Part shown: positions 34,109-42,847 of the stretch, piece by piece
Layout of the letters: the number at the start of each line of letters is the position of its first letter
How positions within the stretch are numbered: the stretch's first letter is position 1
From: Imperialibacter sp. EC-SDR9
Lineage (GTDB): Bacteria > Bacteroidota > Bacteroidia > Cytophagales > Cyclobacteriaceae
Length of the DNA stretch: 64,000 nt
Direction: 5' to 3'
Assembly (NCBI RefSeq): GCF_902498805.1
Contig: NZ_LR701581.1
Coordinates: 62,001-126,000, forward strand
Program-made: the position numbers and the translations under genes
The notes under the pieces: model-generated
Database searches by the model: none
Seen by the model: only the letters and a program-made list of their open reading frames with translations
Told to the model about the DNA's origin: nothing

Positions 34109-35554
34109 ATGAGAGGACTACTATTATTCTCTGCGCTTACTCTACTAGTGTTCTCGTCGGTTTTCTCACAAAACTCGACTAAGCCAAATGTAGTGATTAT
34201 ATATTTTGACGATATGGGTTATGGGGATGTTGAGCCCTATGGAATGACAGGCATTCCAACGCCCAATTTCAATAAGCTTGCGGCGGAGGGTTTGAGGTTT
34301 ACAAACTTCAATGTGGCTCAGGCGGTTTGTACTGCTTCAAGAGCAGCTTTGTTAACCGGAACCTATTCGAATAGAATTGGGATGGCGGGTGCCTTGATTC
34401 CTGGCTACACAAAAACTGCTCTCAATCCAAATGAAGAAACTATTGCATCGGTTTTGAAGGGGAATGGCTACGTCACGGGAATGCTCGGCAAATGGCACCT
34501 TGGAAATGAGGCTCCCTATTTTCCTTTACAATATGGCTTCGATAGCTTTTATGGTTTACCATATTCTCATGACATATGGCCAGTAGATTACGATGGAAGT
34601 CCAATTACGGATAGCACAAATTGGAGGGGCAGATGGCCTCAGCTTCCGGTTATTGAAGGCAATGAGCAGGTTGGCACGGTTACAACGTTGGAGCAGCAAT
34701 CGATGTGGACAACGAGTCTGACGGATAGGGCTGTATCCTTTATTGAAAAGAATAAAAAGTCACCCTTTTTGTTGTACCTGGCTCACCCACTCCCTCATGT
34801 ACCGCTTGCGGTGTCAACAAAGTTCAAGGGTAAAAGTGAGTTGGGAACTTTTGGCGATGTTATCATGGAACTCGACTGGTCATTGGGTGAGGTGATGAAA
34901 GCGTTGGAAAGATCCGGCGTGGATAAAAACACGCTTTTGATTGTAATGAGCGACAATGGGCCGTGGGCGCATTTCGGCAATCACGCCGGATCAAGTGGAG
35001 GATTTAGGGAAGGAAAAAGTACGGCCTTTGAGGGTGGAACAAGAGTACCATGTATGGTAAGGTGGCCTGGGAAAATTCAGGGAGGATATGTGACCGGCGA
35101 ACTGATGACAAACATGGATATTCTTCCTACTATATGTGCCATTACTGACGCCCCGTTGCCTGCAAATAAGATTGATGGGATCAATTTTGCGCCGTTTTGG
35201 TTAGGGCAGGTGAACAAAAGCCCTAGAGATATTTTCTATTACTACTTTGATAAAAATAGCCTCAAGGCCATCAGATATAAGCATTGGAAGCTGGTACTTC
35301 CACACCAATCGAATTCTTATGAAAGTGGAAGTCTGGGAAAAGACAGGATACCTGGCCAGGGAACGCAAATAAAAGTTAGCCAGGGACTGTACGACCTTTC
35401 GCATGACCCTGGAGAAAGGTATGATGTACAGGAACTCTATCCCCAGGTCGTAGCGGAAATTATGAAGTACGTTGAACTCGCAAGAGAGGATTTGGGTGAT
35501 GACCTTACCGGAAGAGAGGGAAAAAACATCAGACATCCAGCTTTTACTAAATAG
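34109..35554 (+). CDS. Exported S1-family sulfatase
   Basis: 481 residues from ATG 34109 (a TTG at 34076 opens the frame but precedes no signal). A signal peptide (to about residue 20), metal-binding start NVVIIYFDDMGYGD, and the sulfatase signature CTASR with Cys74, the residue converted to formylglycine. Further hallmarks: GKWHLG, HPLPHVPL and MSDNGPW. A desulfating role on a carbohydrate or small aryl ester follows from the family; the substrate cannot be assigned. Second in a run of degradative genes after susCD. The locus also encodes a formylglycine-generating enzyme that could mature it. Confidence 0.93.
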   Translation: MRGLLLFSALTLLVFSSVFSQNSTKPNVVIIYFDDMGYGDVEPYGMTGIPTPNFNKLAAEGLRFTNFNVAQAVCTASRAALLTGTYSNRIGMAGALIPGYTKTALNPNEETIASVLKGNGYVTGMLGKWHLGNEAPYFPLQYGFDSFYGLPYSHDIWPVDYDGSPITDSTNWRGRWPQLPVIEGNEQVGTVTTLEQQSMWTTSLTDRAVSFIEKNKKSPFLLYLAHPLPHVPLAVSTKFKGKSELGTFGDVIMELDWSLGEVMKALERSGVDKNTLLIVMSDNGPWAHFGNHAGSSGGFREGKSTAFEGGTRVPCMVRWPGKIQGGYVTGELMTNMDILPTICAITDAPLPANKIDGINFAPFWLGQVNKSPRDIFYYYFDKNSLKAIRYKHWKLVLPHQSNSYESGSLGKDRIPGQGTQIKVSQGLYDLSHDPGERYDVQELYPQVVAEIMKYVELAREDLGDDLTGREGKNIRHPAFTK

Positions 35555-35722
35555 AAATTAGCAAATGTAGTTGAGTGAAATGTAGTCGGGGGAGGCATTT
35601 TGGCAGTGCCAAACCCCTGCTATAGTTGCATTCATTTATGAATCAGCACCTGCTATCATCAGTGCTGGTTTGATGAAGAAGGCTTTAATGTATAATTTTC
35701 AGTTCAGAGATTCCTAAAGGAT

Positions 35723-37186
35723 ATGATACAACGGCCAAATAGTGTTTTAGTTAAACGCCTGCTTGTCGGATTTACCTTAATGTTATCGTTCGCAGGGTGC
35801 ACTCCGGAAAGCGAATCATTGACGAGAGCTGAACCGGGGGAGAAACCCAACTTCGTCATCATCTTCGCTGACGACATGGGCTACGGTGATCTTGGTGTTT
35901 ACGGCCACCCCACTATCAAAACGCCCAATTTGGACAAGATGGCTTACGAAGGCCAGAAGTGGACAAATTTCTACGTGGCAGCAAACGTATGTACACCTTC
36001 CAGGGCTTGTTTACTCACGGGAAGGTATGCTGTGCGCAATGGGATGACCAGCAACAAACGCTGGGTACTCTTCCCAGACTCGGATGGTGGCTTGCCACAA
36101 ACTGAGATCACAATTGCCAAGGCGTTGAAGAGTGCAGGATATGCCACTGCAGCAGTAGGCAAGTGGCATTTGGGGCACCTGCCTCAGTATTTACCCACAA
36201 GTCATGGCTTTGATTCTTACTTTGGTATCCCTTACAGCAACGATATGGACAGGGTTTCGGTAGAAGGCGGTGATTCAAGGAAGGTTTTCTTGGATCCAAA
36301 GATCGAGAATTTCAATGTGCCACTCATGCGCAACGAGGAGATCGTCGAAAGACCTGCTGATCAGAATACAATAACGAAAAGATACACCGAAGAAGCGGTC
36401 AATTTTATCACCGATAACAAAGACAAGCCTTTCTTCCTGTACCTGGCGCACAACCTACCCCACGTGCCACTTTTTACGTCCGATGAGTTTCGAGGTACAA
36501 GCGAACGGGGTCTTTACGGAGACGTGATAGAAGAAATTGACTGGAGCGCCGGCCAGATTGTGGAGACTTTGAAAAAACTGGGCATTGACAAAAACACACT
36601 CGTAGTATTTACCTCCGACAATGGGCCATGGGTGCTTTTCAATAGCCACGGAGGCAGCTCAGGATCCCTTTATGGTGCTAAGGGAACTAGTTACGAGGGA
36701 GGCCAGCGGGAGCCTGCCATTTTCTGGTGGCCGGGCACTGTCAAACCAAACGTGGTGTCGGGTATTGGCAGCACGCTGGATATCCTGCCAACCTTTGCCA
36801 ACCTTGCGGGTGTCGGTCTGCCGCAAGATCGGACCTACGACGGCTACGACCTGTCGCCAGTGTTAAAAGCAGGCGCTTCATCTCCAAGAAATGAAATGAT
36901 CTACTACCATCAGGAGCGGATATTCGCTGCGAGGAAAGGCGATTACAAGCTTTACTTCTATAAGAATAATCCGGCGGGGTACCCTGAGAAACTGGAGAAG
37001 CTGACGAAATATCAACTCTTTAACTTGTCAATCGATCCCTCAGAAAAATATGACGTGATCGAGGATAACCCCCAAATAGCAAAGGAAATAGAAGAGATGG
37101 TAGCCAAGCATGAGGCTGGAGTGGAGCCCGTGCTCAACCAGTTGGAAAAGCGTATTGGTGAGTCATTGTCAAGCGAAAGCAAATAA
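35723..37186 (+). CDS. S1-family sulfatase, lipoprotein
   Basis: 487 residues with a lipobox SFAGC (Cys26), so probably lipid-anchored. Metal-binding NFVIIFADDMGYGDLGVYG (residues 43-61), sulfatase signature CTPSR with Cys90 (Cys-type, requiring oxidation to formylglycine), GKWHLGH, AHNLPHVPLF and TSDNGPW. It resembles arylsulfatase A-like enzymes. It differs clearly from the sulfatase 168 bp upstream, so the two probably remove different sulfate groups. The spacer between them has only a weak inverted repeat and no promoter I can name. Confidence 0.93.
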   Translation: MIQRPNSVLVKRLLVGFTLMLSFAGCTPESESLTRAEPGEKPNFVIIFADDMGYGDLGVYGHPTIKTPNLDKMAYEGQKWTNFYVAANVCTPSRACLLTGRYAVRNGMTSNKRWVLFPDSDGGLPQTEITIAKALKSAGYATAAVGKWHLGHLPQYLPTSHGFDSYFGIPYSNDMDRVSVEGGDSRKVFLDPKIENFNVPLMRNEEIVERPADQNTITKRYTEEAVNFITDNKDKPFFLYLAHNLPHVPLFTSDEFRGTSERGLYGDVIEEIDWSAGQIVETLKKLGIDKNTLVVFTSDNGPWVLFNSHGGSSGSLYGAKGTSYEGGQREPAIFWWPGTVKPNVVSGIGSTLDILPTFANLAGVGLPQDRTYDGYDLSPVLKAGASSPRNEMIYYHQERIFAARKGDYKLYFYKNNPAGYPEKLEKLTKYQLFNLSIDPSEKYDVIEDNPQIAKEIEEMVAKHEAGVEPVLNQLEKRIGESLSSESK

Positions 37187-37291
37187 GGTTGTACTGATGC
37201 TGCAGGGGATTGATTTAGTAACTGGAGTTGGATACTTTAAGCATTTGGTTCAATTTCGGTATTCAGTTTCATAGCAGAAGTAAAAATTTTT

Positions 37292-37330
37292 AAAAAGGAA
37301 AGGGATTGTATTTGCAATCCTTTCCTTTTT
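37292..37330 (+). terminator. Intrinsic terminator after second sulfatase
   Basis: AAAAAGGAAAGGGATTG and CAATCCTTTCCTTTTT pair with one bulged G around TATTTG, ending in a T-rich tract. It splits the locus so that the following two genes probably have their own promoter or depend on read-through. Confidence 0.8.
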
Positions 37331-37486
37331 CTTTCTTGACAAATTACATCAGTTTTAAGTATTCAACGGAGGCAATAAGAGGTTTTGAAAGGACTTTTTG
37401 AAGTTTGGATGCTGAAACGGACGGCATACCCCCAAATTCGACATTCTTTCGTTTTGGTATTGAACAATATTAAGACCCCCTTAAAA

Positions 37487-38386
37487 ATGGATAAGTATTT
37501 TAAGATTACACTAACGGCAGGCTTTTCAGCCATTTTTGTATTCTTCTATTCCTGCAAATCTGATAGAAAGGACGGAAATGCGTCATCCCAAAATTTAAGG
37601 CTAATCACCTACAACGTGTGGTACGGTTTCACCGAGGTGCCTGAGAGAAAGAAGGCCTGGATTGACTGGATGAATGAGCAACAACCTGACATTGTCTCAC
37701 TTCAGGAGCTCAACGAATATACGGAGGAGAAATTAGCTGAAGATGCTAAAAGTTATGGGCATCCATACAGCGCATTACTAAAGGAAGAAGGGTTTCCAAC
37801 GGGAATCACATCAAAGTATCCTATTGAAGACATTCAGCGAATCCGGGAAGGCTTTCATCATGGATTGATGCGAGTCCGGATACAAGGGATTTATGTTTAT
37901 GTAATTCATTTACATCCTTCCAACTGGCAGACTAGAAAGGTTGAAATAGATCAGATTCTTCAGAATATTGAATCATTACCCACGGATTCGAAAGTAATCC
38001 TTGCAGGTGACTTTAACACATTTTCGCCACTCGACTCTGTTTACTATACACATGGAAGGCTGGAACCATTTTTTGACCAGCGAGATTCACGGTACAATGA
38101 ACAAAACCTGAATAATGGTCAGCTGGACTACTCAGTCATTCAGCAGGTATTGGATTTTGGATTAATTGATCTTGAGGCCAGCAGACGAGCTTCCGGTTAT
38201 GAATTTTCCGGGAGCTTTCCAACGTTGATAGAAAAGGAAGGTGAACATGGGGACAAAAGACGGTTAGATTACGTTTTTGTCACTAAGGATGTAGCAAAAA
38301 AGGTTACCCGTGCTGAGATCATTACCACAGATACCGCTTTGATTTTGTCAGATCATTTACCAGTTGTTGTAGACTTGGATATATGA
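37487..38386 (+). CDS. Endonuclease/exonuclease/phosphatase-fold lipoprotein
   Basis: 299 residues from ATG 37487; the open frame extends upstream to a TTG at 37385 without a signal there. A hydrophobic leader ends FYSC, probably a lipobox. The catalytic fold shows LRLITYNVWYG, QQPDIVSLQELNE, VILAGDFNTFSP, RLDYVFVT and the terminal LSDHLPVVVD, the Mg-dependent DNase I-like order with Glu, Asp, Asn and His positions intact. Extracytoplasmic members act as phosphodiesterases on nucleic acids, sphingolipids or sugar phosphates. Presence in a sulfatase locus suggests removal of a phosphate group from the imported compound, which is inference. Confidence 0.88.
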   Translation: MDKYFKITLTAGFSAIFVFFYSCKSDRKDGNASSQNLRLITYNVWYGFTEVPERKKAWIDWMNEQQPDIVSLQELNEYTEEKLAEDAKSYGHPYSALLKEEGFPTGITSKYPIEDIQRIREGFHHGLMRVRIQGIYVYVIHLHPSNWQTRKVEIDQILQNIESLPTDSKVILAGDFNTFSPLDSVYYTHGRLEPFFDQRDSRYNEQNLNNGQLDYSVIQQVLDFGLIDLEASRRASGYEFSGSFPTLIEKEGEHGDKRRLDYVFVTKDVAKKVTRAEIITTDTALILSDHLPVVVDLDI

Positions 38387-38714
38387 CATTGGGCATTGCT
38401 TTCAGCGACCCCCTCACTGTGGCTGCCTTTTCTCAAAAACCAAATATGATTGTTTTCAATAGAAGCATACGCCCAGTCTCCTGTGGTATAACGCTGACTA
38501 AGCCAAAAAATGTACGACTTAGGCCAGCATCACCGTTGCATACATGATCCGCTGAACGGATGAAGTCTCTCGTGAGAATAAATTGGTAAAATACGCTCCG
38601 GCCTACATCTTTCTATTCAATATTGCTATTAACAAGCCGTTTGATAAAGTTCAATGACTGGCCCGGTTGGGTCGATTATATTTCTTATTTTGGCCATTGT
38701 AAAAATCCTCTTGG
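38387..38714. other. Gene-free spacer inside the sulfatase locus
   Basis: No convincing gene, hairpin or promoter was found in these 328 bp. A 54-codon frame (38383-38547) begins with an ATGA overlap on the preceding stop, but its product has no recognisable domain or signal, so it is not called. Confidence 0.5.
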
Positions 38715-39767
38715 ATGACTAAAAAGCTTTCAATTTTCGTTTTGGCAATAGGTATGGCGCTTTCCTGTTCTACGCCAACAAGCAAAACTTCTTCTGCAAC
38801 CCAGTCGCAAGCTGGGGACTCGGCTAATGCTCCTGAAGAAATGGTCTTCATCCCGTCTGGTGCCTTTACAATGGGCGGTAAATCGGATCAGGCTTCACCC
38901 AATGAGTACCCTAATCATCAGGTAGAGGTTTCTGCCTTTTTCATGGATGAGCATGAGGTAACCAATGCACAGTTCAAAGCATTTATTGACGCCACGGGCT
39001 ATGTGACTATTGCCGAGAGAGCCATCGATTGGGAGGAAATGGCCAAGCAGCTGCCTCCTGGCACACCTAAGCCAGCGGATTCAATCCTGGCACCAGGCTC
39101 CCTGGTTTTCCGAGCCACTGAAGGCCCTGTAAACCTGCGGGACTACAGCCAGTGGTGGGAGTGGGTGATTGGTGCCAACTGGCAGCACCCGGAAGGCCCA
39201 GGGTCATCTCTTGATGGGAAAATGAATTTTCCTGTTGTGCATATCGCTTACGACGATGCCCTGGCATACGCCCAATGGGCTGGCAAGAGATTGCCTACCG
39301 AAGCGGAGTGGGAGTGGGCCTCGATGGGAGGGCAGGAAGGTGTGAAATACCCGTGGGGTAATGAATCGGTGGAGACTGCATTTACTAAAGCGAATTTCTG
39401 GCAGGGCTTCTTTCCCTACAATAACGAGGAGAAGGATGGCTTTTTTGGTGCTGCGCCAGTCAAGTCATTTCCGGCCAATGGCTATGGGTTGTACGATATG
39501 GCTGGCAATGTGTGGGAGTGGTGCTCCGACAAATACCACGAAGATGCCTATAAAATGGCCGAGGAAAATGGCAAAGTTGAAGACCCCAAGGGTCCGGAAA
39601 CGTTCTACGACCCCAACGAGCCCTATGCTGAAAAACATGTGGTGCGGGGCGGGTCTTTCCTCTGCAACGACAGTTACTGTAGCGGCTATCGGGTAGCCCG
39701 CCGCATGAGCTCCAGCCACGACTCAGGCCTTAATCATACGGGGTTCAGGTGTGTGAAGGATATTTAG
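38715..39767 (+). CDS. Formylglycine-generating enzyme (SUMF1/FGE type), lipoprotein
   Basis: 350 residues. Lipoprotein signal ending ALSC (Cys18), then the FGE fold starting MVFIPSGAFTMGG, with HPEGPGSSLDGKMNFPVVHI, YAQWAGKRLPTEAEWEWAS, KANFWQGFFPYNNEEKDGFF and GYGLYDMAGNVWEW. The active-site cysteine pair of true FGEs is present as Cys317 and Cys322 (SFLCNDSYC), which bind copper and oxidise the sulfatase Cys to formylglycine. Many family members lack this pair, so its presence argues for real sulfatase maturation. The protein is exported like the two sulfatases of this locus; last gene of the set, convergent with DUF4926 six bp away. Confidence 0.92.
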   Translation: MTKKLSIFVLAIGMALSCSTPTSKTSSATQSQAGDSANAPEEMVFIPSGAFTMGGKSDQASPNEYPNHQVEVSAFFMDEHEVTNAQFKAFIDATGYVTIAERAIDWEEMAKQLPPGTPKPADSILAPGSLVFRATEGPVNLRDYSQWWEWVIGANWQHPEGPGSSLDGKMNFPVVHIAYDDALAYAQWAGKRLPTEAEWEWASMGGQEGVKYPWGNESVETAFTKANFWQGFFPYNNEEKDGFFGAAPVKSFPANGYGLYDMAGNVWEWCSDKYHEDAYKMAEENGKVEDPKGPETFYDPNEPYAEKHVVRGGSFLCNDSYCSGYRVARRMSSSHDSGLNHTGFRCVKDI

Positions 39768-39772
39768 AAAAA

Positions 39773-39997
39773 TTAGCTATTTGCTAGCTCTTTTTCGTAG
39801 TGAAGTAGCATAATATCGTTTGCTGCAAGGGGTATTTCTGCAATTGTCTCGCCCTTCAAGTTCGCAAATTCAATTTCAAAGGCTGAATTGTTGTGGACCT
39901 CAACTACGGTTCCAACCTGCCCCGACACCAGACCAAACTCTGGCATATCTTTAACGAGCGCAACGGTGTCCAGTAGTTTTATTTTTGTTCTTTTCAT
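39773..39997 (-). CDS. DUF4926 domain protein
   Basis: 74 residues, an all-beta SH3/KOW-like protein: KLLDTVALVKDMPEFGLVSGQVGTVVEVH, then FEIEFANLKGET and the final LLHYE segment. This is the typical DUF4926 pattern, small proteins usually encoded beside DUF6883 genes in Bacteroidota and cyanobacteria, of unknown function. Its ATG lies three bases after the stop of the DUF6883 gene, so they are one transcript. An immunity or antitoxin role for the partner is possible but only a guess from gene pairing. Confidence 0.82.
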   Translation of the reverse strand: MKRTKIKLLDTVALVKDMPEFGLVSGQVGTVVEVHNNSAFEIEFANLKGETIAEIPLAANDIMLLHYEKELANS

Positions 39998-40000
39998 TAC

Positions 40001-40354
40001 CTATACTTTTAAGTAACAGGATGTAAGCTTTGGAAATTGTTCACTATTTGGAATTATCCAAACCGTAATTAACAGAGCTTCTTTATCAAAGATACGTATA
40101 TTGATTGGAACGGAATAGCGCCTACCAAACTTGTCTGCTAACTTTTCATGAGCTTCAGATATTGCAATGCCCTCAAGAATTGCATTGATAAGTACTCCAA
40201 CATCGTCTTCTGTAAGGCCCAATACTGCTTCAAAAACTCTCGCTTTATATTTACCGGTAGGATGGCTTTTGTTTAAGCAATATTCCCGCAGCTTTCTTTC
40301 GGAAACAATTGCGTTTTTATGGTTAGGTAATAATTTCAGAGGAAAGTTAGTCAT
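40001..40354 (-). CDS. DUF6883 domain protein
   Basis: 117 residues matching the DUF6883 pattern: LPNHKNAIVSERKLREYCLN, SHPTGKYKARVFEAVLGL, then a helical stretch and RRYSVPINIRIFDKEALLITVWII. The same domain also occurs at the C-terminus of some large toxin-like proteins, as far as I recall, which suggests a nuclease- or toxin-like fold, but activity is unproven. The start overlaps the esterase stop as ATGA (40351-40354), and DUF4926 follows after three bases; the trio therefore forms one operon, an unusual link between an exported esterase and a possible toxin/immunity-like pair. Confidence 0.8.
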   Translation of the reverse strand: MTNFPLKLLPNHKNAIVSERKLREYCLNKSHPTGKYKARVFEAVLGLTEDDVGVLINAILEGIAISEAHEKLADKFGRRYSVPINIRIFDKEALLITVWIIPNSEQFPKLTSCYLKV

Positions 40355-41532
40355 TGTTGATCTAATGATCTGATCCTGTTTTTTACCATCGTCGCACCAG
40401 GATTAATTTTCAGGTATCTTTCGTAATATTCCAGGGCCTTTTTTCGATCTCCTTTTTTGTCCCGGTATATGTCGCCGACTGTCAGATAAGCGGAGCTGCT
40501 TTTAGGATAGTTTTCAATATTCAAGAGGTAGCATTCAAGTGCCTTGTCGTATTCTTTTCGGACCATAAAGTTGTAGGCCACGACGTTAACGACTACTTCG
40601 GGTGGTGGAAATGAAAAATGGACATCTTCGGAGAATCGTTCAAAATGGGTTTTTAGTTTTGCTGCATCAGGGCTATCCGACTCGATGTTGATGCGGTATT
40701 TCTCAAAAATAAAATGGAGCCCATCCAACTCTGCGAAAAGTGGCACAGAACCATGGGTTTCAGTTTCGTATTTTTCATAGTTGAATCTAAATCCCGATGC
40801 TCCAGATGTTTGCAAGGTCGTCACAATTCTATCGACAGCCCGATCTGTTGTTAAACGCTTTGAGCTGTTTCCATTGTTGCGATTGGACAGGCCTAAGAAG
40901 AATGACTTGTTAGCAAGTTTTGCTTGCATGGCCTCTTCTTCGAATTTTTTTATCACCATATTATCGTCCCATCCAACGGTCGGATCGATGGCGATAAAGG
41001 CATTGAACAGACCCGGCCGGGAACAGGCTGAATAGAGCGCCAGCAAACCGCCAAGAGAATGCCCAACGAATAGTCTAAATGGAGCCGTGAGGTAAGTTTT
41101 GTCGATGTGAGGGATCAGCTCTTTCTCGATAAAGTCTAGAAACTCCTCTCCGCCGCCAGTCGTGTTAGCCCTACTATTGGGTTTCTCCAACAATGAGTCA
41201 TTGCTGGTTGGGGTCAAGTCCCGCCACCTGTCTGTATTGCCAATGGCAACGACTATCATTTGTGGAAGGTAGAACGGTGACCTGGCATCAACAATGCCGC
41301 TTACACTGTGAAAGTGACTCTCACCATCAAGCACATACATCACGGGATAGCTCTTCGGATGGGATGATTTATTACTGTAGCCATCAGGCAGATACACCGC
41401 ATAGTGCCGTTTTTCATTCAGGATTTTGGAATGAATAACATGCGATTTGCCGATAACAATATCAGTGCCTCCCTCTTGCGCCAATGCGTTGATTGACACA
41501 AGCGATATGAAAATAGGTAGAAGAAGTTTCAA
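40351..41532 (-). CDS. Exported alpha/beta-hydrolase esterase with C-terminal TPR
   Basis: 393 residues. The start is a TTG at 41532: an in-frame stop lies just upstream and the following 19 residues form a clear signal peptide (PIFISLVSINALAQ). The esterase domain (PF00756 type, residues 30-290) has YPVMYVLDGESHFH and the nucleophile elbow GHSLGGLLAL (Ser near 161), with a catalytic His likely at ETHGSVPL. The last 90 residues hold two TPR-like repeats (KALECYLLNIENYPKSSSAYL, ALEYYERYLKINPG). Relatives act on siderophores, feruloyl or acetyl esters. Coupled to DUF6883 by an ATGA overlap. Confidence 0.88.
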   Translation of the reverse strand: MKLLLPIFISLVSINALAQEGGTDIVIGKSHVIHSKILNEKRHYAVYLPDGYSNKSSHPKSYPVMYVLDGESHFHSVSGIVDARSPFYLPQMIVVAIGNTDRWRDLTPTSNDSLLEKPNSRANTTGGGEEFLDFIEKELIPHIDKTYLTAPFRLFVGHSLGGLLALYSACSRPGLFNAFIAIDPTVGWDDNMVIKKFEEEAMQAKLANKSFFLGLSNRNNGNSSKRLTTDRAVDRIVTTLQTSGASGFRFNYEKYETETHGSVPLFAELDGLHFIFEKYRINIESDSPDAAKLKTHFERFSEDVHFSFPPPEVVVNVVAYNFMVRKEYDKALECYLLNIENYPKSSSAYLTVGDIYRDKKGDRKKALEYYERYLKINPGATMVKNRIRSLDQQ

Positions 41533-41604
41533 TACACCTGTTTAAGCCTTGACTATTGCAGATGAATATACTAAATGTTTCCCAAACAGTTCACTTACAT
41601 ATAC

Positions 41605-42741
41605 CTAGAACTCCACCTCGTATAAAAACGACAACTGCTTCTCCTGGACGCTTTGTGGAACCATACTAAACAGCTTGTTGCGCAACCCGGCTGCCCAGGG
41701 CTTTTCCCATTGAGCCATCCGACCTATTCGCCATGAGTTTTCGACGATCTTTTTGGTTCGTGGCTTCCTGACCTTTTCGAATCGGCGGAACTTCTCCTCA
41801 ATGCTTCCAGCGCCCTGCAGGATCGAGTAAAGAAAGGCTGCATCTTCAATCGCCTGGCAGGCCCCCTGTCCCATATTGGGCGTGGTAGCGTGACCGGCAT
41901 CGCCCGTCAGCAGCACCTTACCAAAAGCAAACTTATCGATCGGAGCCAGGTCGATGATGTCACCCCAGATGATGTCTTCCTGTGCCGCACTCTGGATGAG
42001 TTCTGCCACTGGTTCATGGAAGTCGTCGAAGTGCCATAGGAGGTTTCCTTTTTTGAAGTTGCGCACCGACAGGTCATGCTGCCTTGCGTTGAGGCAGGCA
42101 AACCAGTAAATCCTATCATCCTTCAATGGAACGATGCCAAATCGTGCGCCTTCTCCCCATGTTTCTGAAGGCAGCTCTATCCGTTGTTTGGGTTGCGGAA
42201 CCACAGCTCTCCAGCAGGTGTAGCCGGCATATCGTGGTGCCGACATAGGTAAAAATTGCTTTCTTATTTGGGAGTGAATGCCGTCAGCGGCTATTAAAAA
42301 ATCGCCGGAGGCTGAGGTTCCGTCAGTAAACTTTACTTCGACGCCAGATGCGCTTTCACTGCAGCTCTCCGCTTTTTTTCCGGTGACGAGTTTAGTTTTC
42401 TTAAGGTTTTTGAGTAATACTGCGTGCAGGTCGGCACGGTGAATAGCAAAGTTATCAACACCATATTTTGCGCTTATTTTTAGTGAATCTACCTGAGTAA
42501 TGAGAGCTCCCTCTTTGGTCAAAAGTTTTGCGCTGGGAAGTAGCTGACCTGCGGCCAGCACTTCGTCCTTCAGGCCCAGATGGTCAAATGCTTTGACAGC
42601 ATTCGCTGCCAGACCAAGACCGGCGCCCACAGATTTGAACTCCGATGCTGCTTCATATACTTCTACTTCATGCCCTAGCTTTTCCAGTGCGATGGCGGCC
42701 GTTAACCCTCCTATTCCGCCTCCTGCTATTACTGCCTTCAT
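41605..42741 (-). CDS. FAD-dependent aromatic-type monooxygenase
   Basis: 378 residues of the PHBH-fold class: dinucleotide motif AGGGIGGLTAAIALEKLGH (residues 5-24) with the acidic end YEA, the DG motif FLIAADGIHSQIRK, and the GD motif LLTGDAGHATTPNMGQGACQAIEDA. Such enzymes hydroxylate aromatic or related substrates with NAD(P)H and O2; members of this TetX/salicylate-like branch include antibiotic-modifying proteins, so the substrate stays open. Soluble. It is divergent from an AraC-family gene whose start is about 107 bp away, a layout that often means direct regulation. Confidence 0.9.
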   Translation of the reverse strand: MKAVIAGGGIGGLTAAIALEKLGHEVEVYEAASEFKSVGAGLGLAANAVKAFDHLGLKDEVLAAGQLLPSAKLLTKEGALITQVDSLKISAKYGVDNFAIHRADLHAVLLKNLKKTKLVTGKKAESCSESASGVEVKFTDGTSASGDFLIAADGIHSQIRKQFLPMSAPRYAGYTCWRAVVPQPKQRIELPSETWGEGARFGIVPLKDDRIYWFACLNARQHDLSVRNFKKGNLLWHFDDFHEPVAELIQSAAQEDIIWGDIIDLAPIDKFAFGKVLLTGDAGHATTPNMGQGACQAIEDAAFLYSILQGAGSIEEKFRRFEKVRKPRTKKIVENSWRIGRMAQWEKPWAAGLRNKLFSMVPQSVQEKQLSFLYEVEF

Positions 42742-42847
42742 ATTTTAATAATTTGGTTATGCAATTTTACGGCAAAGAGCAGTGCTGGAATGTTCCAAAC
42801 CCGCCAAAGCACTTGCCAATCACGACAAAGTAGTTAAATTGACGCCC

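Noticed and set aside
38383-38547. 54-codon frame overlapping the phosphatase-fold gene's stop by ATGA
   Set aside because: No domain, no signal, ordinary composition; a single overlap is not enough evidence.
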